A DNA stretch of 64,000 bases from Amnibacterium endophyticum (GTDB lineage Bacteria; Actinomycetota; Actinomycetes; Actinomycetales; Microbacteriaceae): contig NZ_JBHUEA010000020.1 of assembly GCF_042680685.1 (NCBI RefSeq), forward strand, positions 12,086-76,085, given 5' to 3'. The position numbers were made by a program, and so were the translations under genes. The notes beneath the pieces were generated by a model. That model was not told the origin of the DNA. It saw nothing but the letters and a program-made list of their open reading frames with translations, and made no database searches. Shown piece after piece: positions 7,905 through 16,668 of the stretch. Each line of letters begins with the position of its first letter. The first letter of the stretch is position 1.

Positions 7905-8939
7905 GTGGAGACCGCACTGCCCGTCATCTGGTTCGGGGTCATCGCGCTGCTATGGACGGGGTACCTGCTGCTGGAGGGCTTCGACCTCGGCGTGGGCATG
8001 CACATGCTGCTCACCGCCCGGTCCGGTAAGGAGCGCCGCGCGATGCTCAACACCATCGGTCCGGTCTGGGACGGCAACGAGGTGTGGCTGATCACCGCCA
8101 TCGGCGGCACCTTCGCCGCCTTCCCGTCCTGGTACAGCACGCTGCTGTCGTCCACGTACCTGCTGGTGCTCGTCGTGCTCTTTGGCCTGATCGTCCGCGC
8201 GGTGGCGATCGAGTGGGCGGGCAAGGGGCGCACCGACCGTTGGCGCCGCGGCTGGGACACTGCGATGTCGCTGGCCTCCTTCATCGTCGCCTTCGGCATC
8301 GGCGCCATGCTCGCCCTGACCACGCTCGGTCTGCCGATCGACGCAGCGGGCGAACGGGTCGGCGGCGCCTTCGCCTGGGCGACACCGGCGGCCCTACTCG
8401 GCGGCCTCGCCGCGGTCGGCTTCGCGCTCGCTCACGCGTCGAACTTCCTCGCCCTGAAGACCGATGGCGCGGTCCGGCACCGCGCCGGCTCCTTCTCGGC
8501 CCGGATTGCGCCCGGCCTGCTCGTACCCATGCTCGTGTGGGCGGCGACCGTGCAACTCGCTCATGGACGGGGCTGGACCTGGCTGACGCTCGGCGTGGCG
8601 CTGCTCGCCGGCGTCGGCACCTGGTGGGCTGCAGGGCGACGACGCGAGGCGGCAGCCTTCCTCGGCACCGCGCTGCTGCTCGTCGCCTCGACGGTGACGG
8701 TGTTCGGCAGCGCCTTCCCCGTGGTCCTGCCCTCTTCCGTGGATCCCGCCGCGAACCTGACCGTGTGGAATGCCGCCGCCTCGCCGTACGCGCTCGGCGT
8801 GCTGACCGCCGTCGCGGCGTTCGGAGTTCCGCTTGTCATCGGCTATCAGGCGTGGAGCTACTGGGTGTTCCGCCGCCGCCTCAGCGCCGATTCGATTCCC
8901 GAAGCACACGTCTTCGCCGCCGCTGTACGGCGCAGATGA
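7905..8939 (+). CDS. cydB: Cytochrome bd oxidase subunit II
   Basis: The 344-residue protein starts at GTG 7905, 18 nt after cydA. It shows the CydB N-terminus (PVIWFGVIALLWTGYLLLEGFDLGVG), then GPVWDGNEVWLI and about eight membrane segments, ending YWVFRRRL. It pairs with CydA in the membrane. Its stop overlaps the ATG of cydDC (ATGA), so translation is coupled to the exporter needed for oxidase assembly. Confidence 0.97.
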   Translation: METALPVIWFGVIALLWTGYLLLEGFDLGVGMHMLLTARSGKERRAMLNTIGPVWDGNEVWLITAIGGTFAAFPSWYSTLLSSTYLLVLVVLFGLIVRAVAIEWAGKGRTDRWRRGWDTAMSLASFIVAFGIGAMLALTTLGLPIDAAGERVGGAFAWATPAALLGGLAAVGFALAHASNFLALKTDGAVRHRAGSFSARIAPGLLVPMLVWAATVQLAHGRGWTWLTLGVALLAGVGTWWAAGRRREAAAFLGTALLLVASTVTVFGSAFPVVLPSSVDPAANLTVWNAAASPYALGVLTAVAAFGVPLVIGYQAWSYWVFRRRLSADSIPEAHVFAAAVRRR

Positions 8940-11900
8940 GTGCTCAACCGTCGCCCCTGGCCGCGCTGCGCACGCTCCGGCCGCTGGAGCGGTACCTGCT
9001 GGGCGCCGCCGGAAGCGTCCGGGCCGCGGGCCTGGTCCTGGTAGCCGAGGGGATCGCGTCGGCAATCGCCGGCGTCACCGCCGACGGCTCCCCATCGAGG
9101 GGCGCCCTCGTGATGACCGGGGTGGGCGTGCTCCTGCGTGTCCTCGCGGCCTGGGCCACCCCGGCGATCGCGGCGAGGGCCGCCGCCGCCGCCAAGCAGC
9201 GGCTGCGCGCCGAGCTGCTGCCCGCGCTCGTACGCCGTCCCGCCACACGGCTGGGCTCCCGTTCCATGCTGGCCACCGACGGGCTGGACGACCTCGACGA
9301 CTACGCGGCCGAGTACCTGCCCGCCCTGCTCGCCTCCGTCACCGTCCCGCCGCTGGTCGGGCTGGTCATTCTGGCCTCGGATCCGCTGTCCGCGCTGATC
9401 CTCGTCTGCACCGTACCGCTGGTTCCCATCTTCGCCGCGCTGATCGGACTGCACACCCGCGACCGGGTCGCCACCGCCATGGACGCCCTGGACCGGCTCG
9501 CCGACCACCTCCTCGAACTCGCTCGAGGACTCCCCGTCCTGGTCGGACTGAGCCGTCTGGAGCAGCAGACCGCCGCCTTGGACCACATCGCCGAGGACCA
9601 GCGCCGAAAGACCAGCGCCGTGCTGCGCACCGCATTCCTGTCCGCCCTCGCCCTCGAACTCGTCGCCACCTTGTCCGTCGCGGTGATCGCCGTGGTGATC
9701 GGCCTCCGGCTCCTCAGCGGCGACCTGACGCTGGCGGTCGGGCTGGCGGTGCTGCTACTGGCGCCGGAGGTCTTCGGTCCGCTCCGCGACGTCGGAGCCG
9801 CCTTCCACCAGTCCGAAGCCGGGCTCGAGTCCCAGCGTCGAGCCCAGCACCTGATCGACACCAGTCCCCGCCCGGACCTGCGCCACGGGAAGCGGGCACG
9901 GGTCCGCACCACTCGCCTCTCGGTCACCCACGCCGGCCGTGCCGTCGCTGCGGTCCGCGAGCTGAATCTCGACGTCGCGCCCGGCTCCATCGTGCTGCTG
10001 GCAGGGCCGAGCGGCTCGGGCAAGTCGAGCGTGATCGACGTGCTCGCCGGCCGAGGTGCCGCGCTCGACCCGCAGGCGTCGGTTCTGGGGCAGATCGAGG
10101 TCGAAGCCGACGATGTCGCCTATCTGCCCCAGCATCCCCGCTGGTCGGCGACCACCCTGCGCGGCGAGCTCGAAGGCTTCGGCGCGGACCCCACCACCGC
10201 CATGCAGGTGCTCTCCACACTCGGGCTCGCCGCTCTCGCCGACGCCGATCCCGCTAGCTGCAGCCCGGGTGAGGTCCGCCGGCTCGCACTCGCACGGGTC
10301 CTCGTCCGCGTCCAAGCCGGCGCCCGCACCGTCCTGCTCGACGAGCCCACCGCGCACCTCGACCCCGCCTCGGCCGAGCAGGTCAGAACGCTGCTGGTCG
10401 ACCTCGCACGGACCCGAGGCTGCGCTGTGATCCTCGTCAGCCACGACCCTCTGACCGGCGCTCTCGCGGACAGGAGCGTCGACCTCGCTGCGACGCACTG
10501 CACGGGCGAGAAGCCGGAACACGGGCCCAAGGGCGCGGCGGCCACAGCGCGGGAACATCGAGCCGTGCCCGTCGCCACCGGGTCCGCTTGGCGGGCACTG
10601 CTGGTGATCGTTCGGTCGGCCGCTGGACAATTCGCCGCGGCGACGCTGCTCGGGGCAGCGGCGACCGCATCCTCGGTCGCACTGCTCGGCGTCTCGGCGT
10701 GGCTGATCGTGCGCGCTGCGGAGGAGCCGGGCATCACCGCTCTTTCAATCGCGATCGTCGGGGTGCGTGGGCTGGGCATCGGCCGCGCCGTACTGCGCTA
10801 CGCCGAACGGCTGACCGCCCACGACGCCGCGCTGCTGGCTGTCAGCCGGCTCCGCAACCGGCTGTGGCTCGCCACCGCGCGCCAAGGTCCGATCGGCCGC
10901 GCCGCCACCGCGCCGACCGTTGCGATTCAGATACTGGTCCTCGACCCAGACCGTGCCCGTGACGGTGTGATTCGCACTGCGGTGCCCGCCCTGACCGCCG
11001 CCGCCGCGCTTCTCGGAGGAGTGGTCGCTGTGACGGCCCTGCTCCCTGCAGCCGGCTTCGTCGGCGCGCTGCTGCTCGTCGCTGGTGGGCTGCTCGCCGT
11101 CTGGGGCTTCATCAGGGCGGGGACGATCGAGCGGACAGCCGCGACAGCCCGGTCGGCAGCGGTCGCCGCCACCGCCGGGCTGCTGGCGGCCGCCGACGAC
11201 CTGGCAGCCAACGGGGCCGCTCGTCGGGCCGTCGCGACCGCTCTGAGCAGCGCTGCTGCTGCCGACAGCGCCTCGGCGCGTCTTCGACGCCTCGGCGGCG
11301 TCCTAAATGCGATCGCTGTCCTGATCACCGGCACGGCGGCGATCGGTCTTCTACTCTCTGCTGTCGCCGCCGGCACGGTTCCCCCGGCCGGGGTCGCAGT
11401 GCTCGCCCTGCTGCCGCTCGGGCTGACGGGTCCGCTGCAACAACTCGCCTCAGCCGCGTCGAGTTGGCCCCTCCTCGCTCGCACACTGGCACGCGTTGAT
11501 GCGGCCTCCGCCGTGCCTGCATGGGCACCCGATAGCGGTCCGGTGGGTCAGCTGGATCCCGTGGAGGAGGTGCGGCTGGAACGCCTTTCAGCCACCTACC
11601 CGGGCGGCGAGCCGGTCCTGCAGGACGTTTCAGCTTCGGTCCGTCGCGGCGAGCACCTGGTCGTCACCGGTCCGTCCGGCAGCGGCAAATCGACGCTGCT
11701 CGCCCTCCTGCTGCGCTACCTGGACCCCTCGGCGGGGGCGGTGCTGCTCAACGGCATCGACGAACGGCGCATCGCTCCCCACGCTATCCGGCGCCGAGTC
11801 GCCTGGTGCCCGCAGGAGGCGCACCTCTTCGACTCCACCATCCGCGGCAATCTGCTGCTCGGCATCCCGCCCGGCGAGCACGTCGAGGAGACCGCCCTCA

Positions 11901-12295
11901 TCGGCGTGCTCGAGCGCGCCGGACTCGCCGACCTACTCGACACCCTTCCCGCCGGCCTCGACACCCCCGTCGGTCCCGGAGGGTCCTGGCTCTCGGGCGG
12001 CCAACGTCAACGCCTAGCCGTCGCTCGCACGATCCTCACCGGCGCGGACACGATCCTGCTCGACGAACCCACCGCTCATCTCGATCGGCTCGGCGCCGAG
12101 GCCCTCGTGCACGACCTCACTGCCGCCCTTCACGAGCAGATCCTCATTACCGTCACCCACGACTTCTCGCTTCTCCCACACGGGACAGCGCGACTTCGCC
12201 TGCCCGGAACCTTCGAACGTGCGTTGCGGTCAGCAGGGCCAAGACTCGCCCTGCGGGATGACCTCGACCGCGCCCGCGGGCATCCTTTGCAGTAG
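8936..12295 (+). CDS. cydDC: Fused CydD-CydC thiol-reductant ABC exporter
   Basis: This 1119-residue protein joins two half-transporters that are separate genes in E. coli. Each half has a membrane domain followed by an ATPase domain. The first ATPase has GPSGSGKSS near residue 360 and the Walker B strand TVLLDEPTAHLD near 468; its signature loop reads CSPGEVRR, a departure from LSGGQ. The second ATPase has GPSGSGKST near residue 915, WLSGGQRQRLAVARTIL and ILLDEPTAHLD. CydDC exports glutathione/cysteine-type thiols to the outer face and is needed for haem d insertion. A single-chain version is common in actinobacteria. Confidence 0.95.
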   Translation: MSAQPSPLAALRTLRPLERYLLGAAGSVRAAGLVLVAEGIASAIAGVTADGSPSRGALVMTGVGVLLRVLAAWATPAIAARAAAAAKQRLRAELLPALVRRPATRLGSRSMLATDGLDDLDDYAAEYLPALLASVTVPPLVGLVILASDPLSALILVCTVPLVPIFAALIGLHTRDRVATAMDALDRLADHLLELARGLPVLVGLSRLEQQTAALDHIAEDQRRKTSAVLRTAFLSALALELVATLSVAVIAVVIGLRLLSGDLTLAVGLAVLLLAPEVFGPLRDVGAAFHQSEAGLESQRRAQHLIDTSPRPDLRHGKRARVRTTRLSVTHAGRAVAAVRELNLDVAPGSIVLLAGPSGSGKSSVIDVLAGRGAALDPQASVLGQIEVEADDVAYLPQHPRWSATTLRGELEGFGADPTTAMQVLSTLGLAALADADPASCSPGEVRRLALARVLVRVQAGARTVLLDEPTAHLDPASAEQVRTLLVDLARTRGCAVILVSHDPLTGALADRSVDLAATHCTGEKPEHGPKGAAATAREHRAVPVATGSAWRALLVIVRSAAGQFAAATLLGAAATASSVALLGVSAWLIVRAAEEPGITALSIAIVGVRGLGIGRAVLRYAERLTAHDAALLAVSRLRNRLWLATARQGPIGRAATAPTVAIQILVLDPDRARDGVIRTAVPALTAAAALLGGVVAVTALLPAAGFVGALLLVAGGLLAVWGFIRAGTIERTAATARSAAVAATAGLLAAADDLAANGAARRAVATALSSAAAADSASARLRRLGGVLNAIAVLITGTAAIGLLLSAVAAGTVPPAGVAVLALLPLGLTGPLQQLASAASSWPLLARTLARVDAASAVPAWAPDSGPVGQLDPVEEVRLERLSATYPGGEPVLQDVSASVRRGEHLVVTGPSGSGKSTLLALLLRYLDPSAGAVLLNGIDERRIAPHAIRRRVAWCPQEAHLFDSTIRGNLLLGIPPGEHVEETALIGVLERAGLADLLDTLPAGLDTPVGPGGSWLSGGQRQRLAVARTILTGADTILLDEPTAHLDRLGAEALVHDLTAALHEQILITVTHDFSLLPHGTARLRLPGTFERALRSAGPRLALRDDLDRARGHPLQ

Positions 12296-12494
12296 CGAGC
12301 AGGAGCTGCAGAACATCAACAGTGCTTCGCTCAGGCCCCTGCCCGGCGCCCAGGGCAGGAGACGATGACGCGCGGACTGTGGAGCCTCGTACGCGCACGC
12401 GGCTTCGACGAGTGGCGGAGGACTATCTCGTCCCGAGAAGGCGCTACCGGCACCCGAGTAGGTCGTGGGTCTTCCTCGGCGTCGCGAGTGTGGC

Positions 12495-13133
12495 TTATCG
12501 GAGGCCGGGAGCTGTCGCGATCGTCGTTGCTGCGGTGTCGGTGCGGACGACACGAATCTGCCGGATGTCAGTGACACTCACAGACGTCGCGCCGGTAATT
12601 CGCACTTGCGGTCGTGCTGCCGCGGACCACGTCGCAGCGGTCTCGGAGCGGCCTGCGCTGCTGTCGATCTGAAGGACGAAGGTCCCGGCGGTCGGAAGGT
12701 CGTCGAGCTCGAGGTTGATCGCGGTGCCCCAGGGTTTCGTCACGAGTACTGCGTCGCCGGTGACGGCCGAGGCGCCCGTGGCGGTGAACGCCGTCCGAGG
12801 AGCGGCCGTACCGCTGCCGAGCACGACCGCTCCGGTCACGGCTGCAGCCAACGCGATGGTGCTCACGGCGGCGACACCCGCACGGCGCTGCCACCGTTTC
12901 CGACCAACGGAGCGCCCTGCCTTCAGCAGCCGGGCTCTGGCCGCCGGATTCGGTGCGCGACTCGGCTCAAGGTCCGCAGTGCGCAGCAGCGCTGGGATGC
13001 CGGCGACGGCCGCCAAATCGGTGCGGCACCGGCCGCAACCGGCCAGGTGGACCTCATAGGCAGCACGGTCGGTGCTGGCCAGGCCGCCGAGCACATACGC
13101 GCCGAGGTCGTGGTGCGGATCGTCCAGGGTCAT
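12495..13133 (-). CDS. Anti-sigma factor with zinc-finger (zf-HC2) domain
   Basis: The 212-residue protein begins MTLDDPHHDLGAYVLGGL and has the zinc-binding pattern H-x3-C-x2-C (HLAGCGRC) near residues 28-35, as in ZAS anti-sigma factors. One membrane helix follows near residues 85-108, and the outer domain resembles the SigK-type anti-sigma sensor region (AVLVTKPWGTAINLELDDLP). The ATG overlaps the stop of the upstream sigma gene (ATGA). Because that sigma gene is truncated, this anti-sigma factor is an orphan, or acts on a sigma factor encoded elsewhere. Confidence 0.85.
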   Translation of the reverse strand: MTLDDPHHDLGAYVLGGLASTDRAAYEVHLAGCGRCRTDLAAVAGIPALLRTADLEPSRAPNPAARARLLKAGRSVGRKRWQRRAGVAAVSTIALAAAVTGAVVLGSGTAAPRTAFTATGASAVTGDAVLVTKPWGTAINLELDDLPTAGTFVLQIDSSAGRSETAATWSAAARPQVRITGATSVSVTDIRQIRVVRTDTAATTIATAPGLR

Positions 13134-13301
13134 CGAGTCACTCCCAGTTCGTTGAGCACGCCCCTGAGGGCTTTCAACGCGTAATAGCTGCGGGACTTCA
13201 CCGTCCCGGCCGGGATGCCCAGCAGGACTGCGGTCTCCGCGACGCTCCACCCGTCGTAAAAGAGCAGTCGAACGACGGTGCGGTGGTCGTCCGACAACCG
13301 C
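13130..13301 (-). pseudogene. ECF sigma factor, C-terminal region 4 fragment
   Basis: About 55 codons survive: ERLSDDHRTVVRLLFYDGW, then SVAETAVLLGIPAGTVKSRS, the helix-turn-helix of sigma-70 region 4. The stop overlaps the start of the anti-sigma gene. Upstream, near 13301, the reading runs directly into the end of an IS481-like remnant, so region 2 and the start codon are missing. The fragment cannot encode a working sigma factor. Confidence 0.82.
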
Positions 13302-13316
13302 TCTAGCTGTACCCGG

Positions 13317-13450
13317 TCAGGACGTTGGTGTCAGGCGGCTGACGGGTGGGTGACCTCCGAGGGCTGAGTGGCGTCGTCGAGTGTTGTAGTGCTCGAGCCA
13401 TGGTGCAAGGGCGTCTCGGCGAGCCTCCTTCGGAGACGTAAGCCTCTGCG
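13317..13450 (-). pseudogene. IS481/IS3-like transposase, C-terminal remnant
   Basis: The translation ALAPWLEHYNTRRRHSALGG, followed by HPPVSRLTPTS and a stop at 13317, is the hallmark end of IS481-family DDE transposases. Only 40-45 residues remain, and a frameshift seems to lie near 13410 (AYVSE in one frame, KEARRDALAP in the next). The short tail after the stop, adjoining the sigma fragment, resembles an IS end. The rest of the element has been lost. Confidence 0.7.
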
Positions 13451-13477
13451 CTCGGCAAGTGGAGTCGGGGCCAGCGT

Positions 13478-14167
13478 TCAGCGGTACTGCGTCCGATCGA
13501 GTGAGGCGTCGTAGCAGGACCGGTCGAGGTTGGTGTTCCAGATCCGGCGCGGCGCGGTTGGTCGGAGGTTGCCGCCGGACGCGGCTCGCTCTTCGCGAGC
13601 TCGGGAGTTGAACCAGGAGACCGTCTCGATGCGCGCGTAGCGGGCGGGATCCAACCCGCGGAAGTCGTAGACCTCATCGAGCGCGGGTACGAGGTCGGTG
13701 TCACGAGACGCGAGGATGACGAGGTCGATGTCCGGCCTGGCCGCTTCGCGGACGCAGGCGAGAGCGCAGAGGACGTCGATGCCCTTCTCCTTCGGCCTAC
13801 CGACCGGGATCTTTTTCCCGTTGATGTCGAGCACGGGATGGCCGTCTGCGCCGGTCTGGAAGCGGTACTTGAGGTCGCGCAGCTCGACGTTGGCGCCGGC
13901 GCGCCTCCATTCCGTTGCTTGGTCGAGGCAACGACGGTGCTGTTCCCAGTCATGGTCGACGTGGGGCAGTCCTCGAAACACGGTCACGCGAGCTAGGGAT
14001 GCGTGCTCGTGGCCCGCTCGTTGGCGGGCGTTGCGCTCAGCGAGAGCTCGCCGCGCGAACAGCATGGGGTGGATGAGCGAGTCGTGAGCCTCACCGCGCG
14101 GGTTGAACACGTCACGCGCCGTGAGATGAACGTTCTGGTAGTCGATCACGAGCGACGTACGGAGCAT
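13478..14167 (-). CDS. NYN-domain (PIN-like) predicted ribonuclease
   Basis: Starting at ATG 14167, where AAGGA gives a good ribosome-binding site, the 229-residue protein opens LRTSLVIDYQNVHL with the first conserved acidic residue of NYN domains. The middle part holds KEKGIDVLCALACV and DLVILASRDTDLVPAL, which supply the other acidic residues around the metal site. NYN proteins cut RNA; some act in tRNA or mRNA processing and some in toxin or defence systems. No partner gene adjoins. A hairpin with a T run sits just upstream, and an IS remnant lies downstream. Confidence 0.82.
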   Translation of the reverse strand: MLRTSLVIDYQNVHLTARDVFNPRGEAHDSLIHPMLFARRALAERNARQRAGHEHASLARVTVFRGLPHVDHDWEQHRRCLDQATEWRRAGANVELRDLKYRFQTGADGHPVLDINGKKIPVGRPKEKGIDVLCALACVREAARPDIDLVILASRDTDLVPALDEVYDFRGLDPARYARIETVSWFNSRAREERAASGGNLRPTAPRRIWNTNLDRSCYDASLDRTQYR

Positions 14168-14180
14168 CAACGTTCCTTGC

Positions 14181-14214
14181 AAGAAAAATCCCCGCCAATC
14201 CGGAGACGGCGGGG
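14181..14214 (-). terminator. Intrinsic terminator, minus strand
   Basis: CCCCGCC (14190-14196) pairs with GGCGGGG (14208-14214), and on the minus strand the stem is followed by a T run (complement of 14182-14188). It lies between the DUF2188 gene and the NYN gene start, so it ends transcription from the former or acts as a leader attenuator of the latter. Confidence 0.7.
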
Positions 14215-14267
14215 AGCAACGAAGCAAGTATCGGACTCTGCGCTGCGGGAGTCAAACGGCTTGACAC

Positions 14268-14305
14268 CCCCGTCCAGGGCGCGGAGGTCCCCGTCCAGGG
14301 CGCGG
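14268..14305. repeat. Two 17-bp direct repeats
   Basis: CCCCGTCCAGGGCGCGG occurs at 14268-14284 and again at 14289-14305, a 21-bp period. It lies in the gap between the NYN and DUF2188 genes at the left edge of the mobile block. Function unknown. Confidence 0.6.
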
Positions 14306-14345
14306 GTCGTCTCGCGCAGAGCCGGTCTGTCCTCGCCCGATCGTG

Positions 14346-14585
14346 TCAGCCGGGGATGTTGCGCGGGTCGTTACCGGGCTGGATCGTGTCCTTGGCGCGG
14401 ATCTTGCCGTCGCGGCCGTGCGTCACCATCTCGCCGCCGCCGTCGTTGCCGAGGATCGCGCGGGCTCGGGCCTGAGCCTCGGCCTGCGTGTCCGTGTGCG
14501 CGCTAACCCGCGTCGCACCTGGCTTCACCACGTCCCACCCGCCGTTCTTGCCCGGCTCGATGTGCCTGCTGTTCGCTCCCGCCAC
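14346..14585 (-). CDS. DUF2188 domain protein
   Basis: A 79-residue small protein from GTG 14585, chosen because AAGGGGAGG lies 8 nt upstream. It has the DUF2188 pattern: a histidine-starting strand (RHIEPGKNGGWDVVKPGA), then AHTDTQAEAQARARAIL with an alpha helix, then a strand GGEMVTHGRDGKIRAKDTI. The family is widespread in small regulatory or phage-linked proteins and has no defined activity. Confidence 0.82.
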   Translation of the reverse strand: MAGANSRHIEPGKNGGWDVVKPGATRVSAHTDTQAEAQARARAILGNDGGGEMVTHGRDGKIRAKDTIQPGNDPRNIPG

Positions 14586-14715
14586 GGCAGTAGCCCTCCC
14601 CTTCTGGCAGCCGACCACTGCCACCCACCCTGTTTAACTTCCAAGACAGTTCTGCGCAAGCCTGCTTTTCAGCGGGTCGATGCGAGCGGCGTGCTGCTTA
14701 TGGCACGATCGGCTC

Positions 14716-15435
14716 ATGGAGAACGACGCCGACGTGTCGGTCGTGCTGCAGCAGCTCCGCGACGTGGTGTCGGCCGCGGGGCTTGACCGGCTGCTGCGGG
14801 ATTTGGCGCGGCACGTGTGGCGCTCGAACCTGGACCGCCGGGAGCCGGCACTGGGCGACACGGCCCGACTGCTGGGCATGAACTGCTCGGAGAACCTCAC
14901 CCAGCTGCTGCATGCCGCGCTGACCGAACCCGCTACTCGGATCGAGGGAGTCAAGGCGACCCTGACGCAGGGGGCGCTGCTGATCGAAGTCGGCGGTCAC
15001 CGGTTCCGAGTGATCAAGGCGCCGGCTGGGTCGGGCCTGGACCCGCAGTGGCTGCGCGACTTCCGGTGGACACCTCGCCGCCCGTTGCGTTTCGAGATGG
15101 CCGAGACCAACGCACGCATCTACCCGGCGGTGGCCGGCTTCCCGGACCTCGAGCCGCTGCTGAGCGCCGAAGAGGTCGGCCTCGTCCGCGACGCCCGCGA
15201 CCTGCACGATCATCTGTTCGTCTGGGCGGGGATCCCCGGCTCTCCGCCGCGCACGGCAGGGTGGCTGGCTACTCCCACCACCGCGGCCCCCAACTTCCTG
15301 GCCGTGGAGCCGTTATGGCTCGACTCGGGCGACGACACCGACCGGGCCGTGCCGGCCGCGCCGCAGCCACGCCCCGACACCGAGCCGGAGCTGACCCTCA
15401 CGCTTCGGCAGCGCCCCGCGACCGGCACGGCGTGA
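14716..15435 (+). CDS. Hypothetical partner of the XRE/ImmA protein
   Basis: From ATG 14716 the protein has 239 residues, is soluble and has no recognised domain. Its N-terminal half is helical and charged; the middle has short strands (LIEVGGHRFRVIKAP); the C-terminus is Pro/Thr-rich. The stop overlaps the GTG start of the XRE/ImmA gene (GTGA), so the two are translationally coupled and probably work together. By analogy with other ImmA/IrrE pairs, the upstream product could be the substrate, toxin or phage sensor, but nothing in the sequence proves this. Confidence 0.7.
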   Translation: MENDADVSVVLQQLRDVVSAAGLDRLLRDLARHVWRSNLDRREPALGDTARLLGMNCSENLTQLLHAALTEPATRIEGVKATLTQGALLIEVGGHRFRVIKAPAGSGLDPQWLRDFRWTPRRPLRFEMAETNARIYPAVAGFPDLEPLLSAEEVGLVRDARDLHDHLFVWAGIPGSPPRTAGWLATPTTAAPNFLAVEPLWLDSGDDTDRAVPAAPQPRPDTEPELTLTLRQRPATGTA

Positions 15436-16562
15436 GCATCCCGGTCGACCCTCGTCAACGTGCCCGCGCGCGCCGCGCCGCCGGCGTGGTGTCCGACTTC
15501 GACGGCGCCCGCCTCGCGCTCGGCCGACGCCTGCGCGGGATGCCCCGCACCCGACTTGCCGAGCAGGCCGAGGTCAGCGCCGCTGCCATCACCCAGTTCG
15601 AGCGCGGCGATGCCCGCCCCACCTCCCCGGTGCTCGCCGCAATCGCGCTGGCGCTGCAGTTCCCACGGGAGTTCTTCCTCCGCGGCGCCACGATCGAGCG
15701 CATCCCCACGAGCGCTGCGTACTTCCGGTCCCTGCGCAGCACCTCGGCACTCGTTCGCGACCAGGCCCTCGCGTTCGCCGAACTCGCCGCGGCGGTCGTG
15801 GAAGCGATCGAACAGTACGTCGAACTACCCGCCATCCGCGTCCCCACCCACCCGGTGGAGGAGCCGCAGAACCCGGACGACATCGCTGCGGCGGCGGCAG
15901 AGGCACGACGCGAACTCGGGCTCGGCGCCGGTCCAATCGGGCACGTCGTTCGCACGATGGAGGCAGCCGGCATAGTCGTGCTCGAGTTGCCCGAGGAGTA
16001 CGACACCGCCCGTGGGCTCGACGCCTTCTCCAGCCGGCATTCGGCCCGCCCCGTCGCACTGCTGTCCGACAGCAAGCACGACAAGGCGCGGTCCCGCTTC
16101 GACGCCGCGCACGAGCTCGGCCACCTGGTGATGCACCCGGACGCTGAACCCGGTTCGAAGTTGATGGAGGACGACGCGCATGCGTTCGCCGCACAGTTCC
16201 TTGCCCCCGACGCCGAGCTCGTCCCACACCTGCCGACCCGGTTCGAGTGGGGGCCGCTGCTGGAACTGAAGCGGCACTGGGGTGTCAGCGTGAAGTCCCT
16301 CGCGTTCCGTGCGCATCGAAGCGGCCGGTGGAGCGATGCTCAGTACCGGCGGGCGATGCAGACCCTCGCCAGCGAAGGGCCGGGCGAACGCGGTGGGCTG
16401 GGCCCGCGGGAGGAACCAGCGATGCTCGGTCGTGCAGCCGCGCTGATCGAGGGCGCCGGGTGGGACCTCGACGACATCGCCAAGTCCTGCCACCTGCCCA
16501 CTGCCGCGGTCCGGCAGGTCATCACCGCTGGCACCGAACGCCGCCCCCGCCTGCAGCTCTAA
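15432..16562 (+). CDS. XRE regulator fused to ImmA/IrrE-type metallopeptidase
   Basis: GTG 15432 overlaps the preceding stop. The 376-residue protein has an N-terminal helix-turn-helix (RLAEQAEVSAAAITQFERG, residues about 37-56), a linker domain, and a zinc-protease domain with HELGH near residue 225 followed by EDDAHAFAAQFLAP, the third-ligand glutamate motif. Such proteins bind DNA and cut a repressor or partner under stress or phage infection (ImmA of ICEBs1, IrrE of Deinococcus). A helical extension at the end (LGRAAALIEGAGWDLDDIA) may bind a partner. Confidence 0.88.
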   Translation: MSIPVDPRQRARARRAAGVVSDFDGARLALGRRLRGMPRTRLAEQAEVSAAAITQFERGDARPTSPVLAAIALALQFPREFFLRGATIERIPTSAAYFRSLRSTSALVRDQALAFAELAAAVVEAIEQYVELPAIRVPTHPVEEPQNPDDIAAAAAEARRELGLGAGPIGHVVRTMEAAGIVVLELPEEYDTARGLDAFSSRHSARPVALLSDSKHDKARSRFDAAHELGHLVMHPDAEPGSKLMEDDAHAFAAQFLAPDAELVPHLPTRFEWGPLLELKRHWGVSVKSLAFRAHRSGRWSDAQYRRAMQTLASEGPGERGGLGPREEPAMLGRAAALIEGAGWDLDDIAKSCHLPTAAVRQVITAGTERRPRLQL

Positions 16563-16668
16563 CGCCTCAAACTGCGCCCACCCTGACTCACGTACGTCCT
16601 GAACGTAGGGAGAGCGTCGCGGCTTCAGGGGCAAGACCCGCTTCACGGCCGAATGAAGGGACACCGCA

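Noticed and set aside
14268..14305. Short direct repeats considered as a CRISPR array or attachment site
   Set aside because: Only two units, a 4-bp spacer, no cas genes and no second copy at the right edge; recorded as a simple repeat only.
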